In this document: positions 6,579 to 8,071 of the stretch, in pieces
Layout of the letters: the number at the start of each line of letters is the position of its first letter
Numbering within the stretch: the first letter of the stretch is position 1
Source of the DNA: Planctomycetota bacterium
Lineage (GTDB): Bacteria > Planctomycetota > Planctomycetia > Planctomycetales > Planctomycetaceae
Assembly (NCBI GenBank): GCA_013151585.1
Contig: JAADHY010000576.1
Location: forward strand, 1-8,071
Direction of reading: 5' to 3'
DNA: 8,071 nucleotides
The notes under the pieces: model-generated
What the model saw: the letters and a program-made list of their open reading frames with translations, nothing else
What the model was told of the DNA's origin: nothing
Database searches by the model: none
Translations under genes and position numbers: made by a program

Positions 6579-7113
6579 CGGAGTGGCTCGCCTGGCGTCG
6601 CTCAAGAAGCTGCGGCGGCTTCGGCTGGCAGGCACGAAGATCACCAATAAGGCGCTGAAAGCATTGGCGGCCTGTTCAGAGCTGGAGGATTTGGACGTGA
6701 GCCAGACAAAGATCGACGACGCTGGTCTGCCTGATCTGGCTCGCCTGCCGAAACTGAAGCGGTTGAACCTTTACACGACTGGCGTGTCGGACGCTGGGCT
6801 CACCACACTGGCTCAGTTCCCTTCGCTCCGGTGGTTGAATCTCGATAACACCGAAGTCACCGACGCGGGCTTGCCGAAATTGGAATCGCTGAAAGACCTG
6901 GAATTCCTGCATCTTGGCCGGACTCGAATCACCGACGCGGGTGTGAAAAGTCTAACCAAATTGACGCGGCTAAAAACGCTGCACGTCACTCGGACGGCGG
7001 TGTCCGACCAGGGGGCCCAGAAGCTCCAAAAGGCTTTGCCCCAGTGCAAAGTCTTGTGGGGAGATCCGGACCAGAAGCCCGCCCAAAAAGCTGCGTCGCC
7101 ATCGGCCGACTGA
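6496..7113 (+). CDS. Leucine-rich repeat protein, C-terminal part of the frameshifted lipoprotein
   Basis: This open frame of 205 codons (first possible start GTG 6496, which falls inside a repeat) holds about seven and a half repeats of 24 residues with the pattern L-x-x-L-x-L-x-x-T-x-(V/I)-(T/S)-D-x-G-L-x-x-L, for example ELFLAGTSVTDDGVARL and WLNLDNTEVTDAGLPKL. With the part upstream of the CTCG duplication there are ten. It ends in a polar tail (KPAQKAASPSAD). The repeats are the short RNI/LRR_6-like type common in planctomycete proteins and form a curved binding surface; partners are unknown. No ribosome binding site fits GTG 6496, and this fragment alone would lack the signal peptide and remain in the cytosol, so independent function is doubtful. 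Confidence 0.8.
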   Translation: MTDRGLEKVASMPRLQELFLAGTSVTDDGVARLASLKKLRRLRLAGTKITNKALKALAACSELEDLDVSQTKIDDAGLPDLARLPKLKRLNLYTTGVSDAGLTTLAQFPSLRWLNLDNTEVTDAGLPKLESLKDLEFLHLGRTRITDAGVKSLTKLTRLKTLHVTRTAVSDQGAQKLQKALPQCKVLWGDPDQKPAQKAASPSAD

Positions 7114-7121
7114 TCGACCTG

Positions 7122-7160
7122 AGCTCGCTCTGACAAGCGGGCCTGTTGGCCGAGCTGTTT
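7122..7160 (+). terminator. Weak possible terminator after the LRR gene
   Basis: AGCTC (7122-7126) can pair with GAGCT (7152-7156) outside a small hairpin GGCC-TGTT-GGCC (7140-7151), followed by GTTT. The left side has a 13-nt unpaired bulge, and the T-run is short. Support is modest. Confidence 0.22.
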
Positions 7161-7241
7161 CGGAAACGAACCGTTCATTGAAACCCGTTCCTTGCCCCGT
7201 TTCAGGCGAGCCCCGCACGCTGAGGAAAGGGATCCGACCGA

Positions 7242-7982
7242 GTGGACTGGAATTGGACGAGTGTGGCGTGGGGAGCGGCTGCCGCGTTGCTGGTTGGGTT
7301 CTCGAAAACGGGGGTGCCCGGAGCGGCCATTCCCGCTGTGGCTTTGATGGCTGAAGCGTTCCGCGCCGATACGCGACTGTCGGTCGGAGCGATGCTGCCA
7401 GTGTTGCTGGTGGGAGACGTTTTCGCCATCCTTTTCTACCGCCGGCATGCCCAATGGAACCGCCTTTGGGAATTGGCTCCTTTCGTAGCCGTGGGAATGG
7501 TTCCGGGTTACATTGTGTTAGGAACGGTCGACAGTGATTCGCTGCGAATGCTGTTGGGGATTATCGTTTTGGTGTTGTTGGGGCTGCATCTGGTATCCCG
7601 CCGGTGGGGCAGCGACTTTCTGGCGAATCATTCCGGGTTCGGTCCCGCGGCCGGCTTGGTGGCGGGGTTTGGGACCGCGGTCGGAAACGCCGCCGGGCCG
7701 GTCATGAGCATCTACCTGGTCAGCCGCAAGCTCGACAAGCACCAGTTCATGGGGACGGCGGCCTGGTTCTTTGCGATTGTGAACCTGAGCAAGGTGCCGG
7801 TGTTCGGCGGCATGGGGCTGATCACACCCGAAACCTTGCGACTGGACGGATTGGTCGTGCCGGTGGTCGTGGTCGGCGCGTTTCTCGGAGCGGCCGTTCT
7901 GAGACGGATTCCGCAGTTGGCGTTCGATGTTCTGGTCCTGCTGTTGGCCGGTGCCGCCGGACTGCGTTTGGTCTTGACGTGA
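7242..7982 (+). CDS. TauE/SafE-family membrane permease (sulfite exporter TauE/SafE type)
   Basis: The 246-residue protein is strongly hydrophobic, with about seven to eight membrane segments (roughly 8-21, 28-38, 48-66, 78-95, 102-118, 133-160, 170-194, 204-219, 227-245; some may be re-entrant). The family motifs are clear: GFSKTGVPG near the N-terminus (19-27), and the second-half repeat GNAAGPVMSIYLVSRKLDKHQF (148-169, two halves shown as one run of conserved Gly, Pro and Arg/Lys) leading to the FFAIVNLSKVP segment. The length fits TauE/SafE (DUF81) proteins, linked to export or uptake of sulfite, sulfoacetate, taurine-derived anions and other small acids; the substrate cannot be read from sequence. 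GTG 7242 is the start: an in-frame TGA at 7221 excludes earlier ones, and GAGGAAAGG (7222-7230) is a good ribosome binding site. No mate gene for sulfonate breakdown is adjacent. Confidence 0.92.
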   Translation: MDWNWTSVAWGAAAALLVGFSKTGVPGAAIPAVALMAEAFRADTRLSVGAMLPVLLVGDVFAILFYRRHAQWNRLWELAPFVAVGMVPGYIVLGTVDSDSLRMLLGIIVLVLLGLHLVSRRWGSDFLANHSGFGPAAGLVAGFGTAVGNAAGPVMSIYLVSRKLDKHQFMGTAAWFFAIVNLSKVPVFGGMGLITPETLRLDGLVVPVVVVGAFLGAAVLRRIPQLAFDVLVLLLAGAAGLRLVLT

Positions 7983-7999
7983 GCCGGTGGCTGGCTTTT
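7982..7999 (+). terminator. Weak possible terminator overlapping the permease stop
   Basis: AGCCGG and CTGGCT can form six pairs (one G-U) around TGG, followed by TTT. The hairpin begins inside the stop codon. It is short, and another gene may start only about 30 nt later, so read-through or attenuation is equally possible. Confidence 0.25.
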
Positions 8000-8029
8000 C
8001 CCGGGGAGAGGTTTTGGGAGGCCTGAGGC

Positions 8030-8071
8030 GTGACCGAAAGGACGCAACCCGAGGTGTTGTCGCGCGGGCGT
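8030..8071 (+). CDS. Possible start of a further gene (cut by window edge)
   Basis: GTG 8030 opens a frame of 14 codons (VTERTQPEVLSRGR) to the window end. GGGAGG at 8017-8022 lies seven bases upstream, a good ribosome binding site, and the gap to the permease is 47 nt, so co-transcription is plausible. The fragment is too short to name. Confidence 0.35.
   Translation, partial: MTERTQPEVLSRGR

Overview
The window looks like chromosomal DNA of a planctomycete (Planctomycetota), moderately GC-rich. The evidence is a very large Ser/Thr protein kinase fused to WD40 propellers, a lipoprotein built from 24-residue 'TDAGL' leucine-rich repeats, weak Shine-Dalgarno use at the kinase start and long non-coding gaps. 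The phylum is inferred from gene style; no marker gene is present.

Layout. From position 1 to 3784 on the minus strand lies one unbroken reading frame (1261 codons visible, 3' end outside the window). It encodes a CxC zinc-ribbon-like N-terminus, a protein kinase domain with variant motifs, a TPR-like segment, a seven-blade WD40 propeller, a helical linker and most of a second propeller. A good sigma-70-type promoter with a palindrome in its spacer lies just upstream (3868-3896). A mostly non-coding stretch (3785-5278) follows, interrupted only by a tRNA gene with a CAT anticodon (4499-4572). It holds several inverted repeats and a possible structured RNA, but no believable protein gene.

On the plus strand from 5306 come an Rrf2-family regulator with three candidate Fe-S cysteines and a compact terminator, then an LRR lipoprotein gene broken by a 4-bp tandem duplication (CTCG twice at 6471-6478), then a TauE/SafE-family membrane permease. 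A possible further gene begins at 8030 and leaves the window.

How the genes relate. The kinase stands alone and diverges from everything to its right. Rrf2, the LRR lipoprotein and the permease share a strand, but a hairpin after rrf2 and gaps of about 130-300 nt argue against one tight operon. Rrf2 proteins often sense Fe-S, NO, cysteine or redox state, and TauE/SafE proteins often move sulfite or organosulfonates, so a sulfur or redox link is possible but not shown. No mobile element, CRISPR array or obvious new defence system is seen. The most notable items are the double-propeller kinase and the repairable frameshift.
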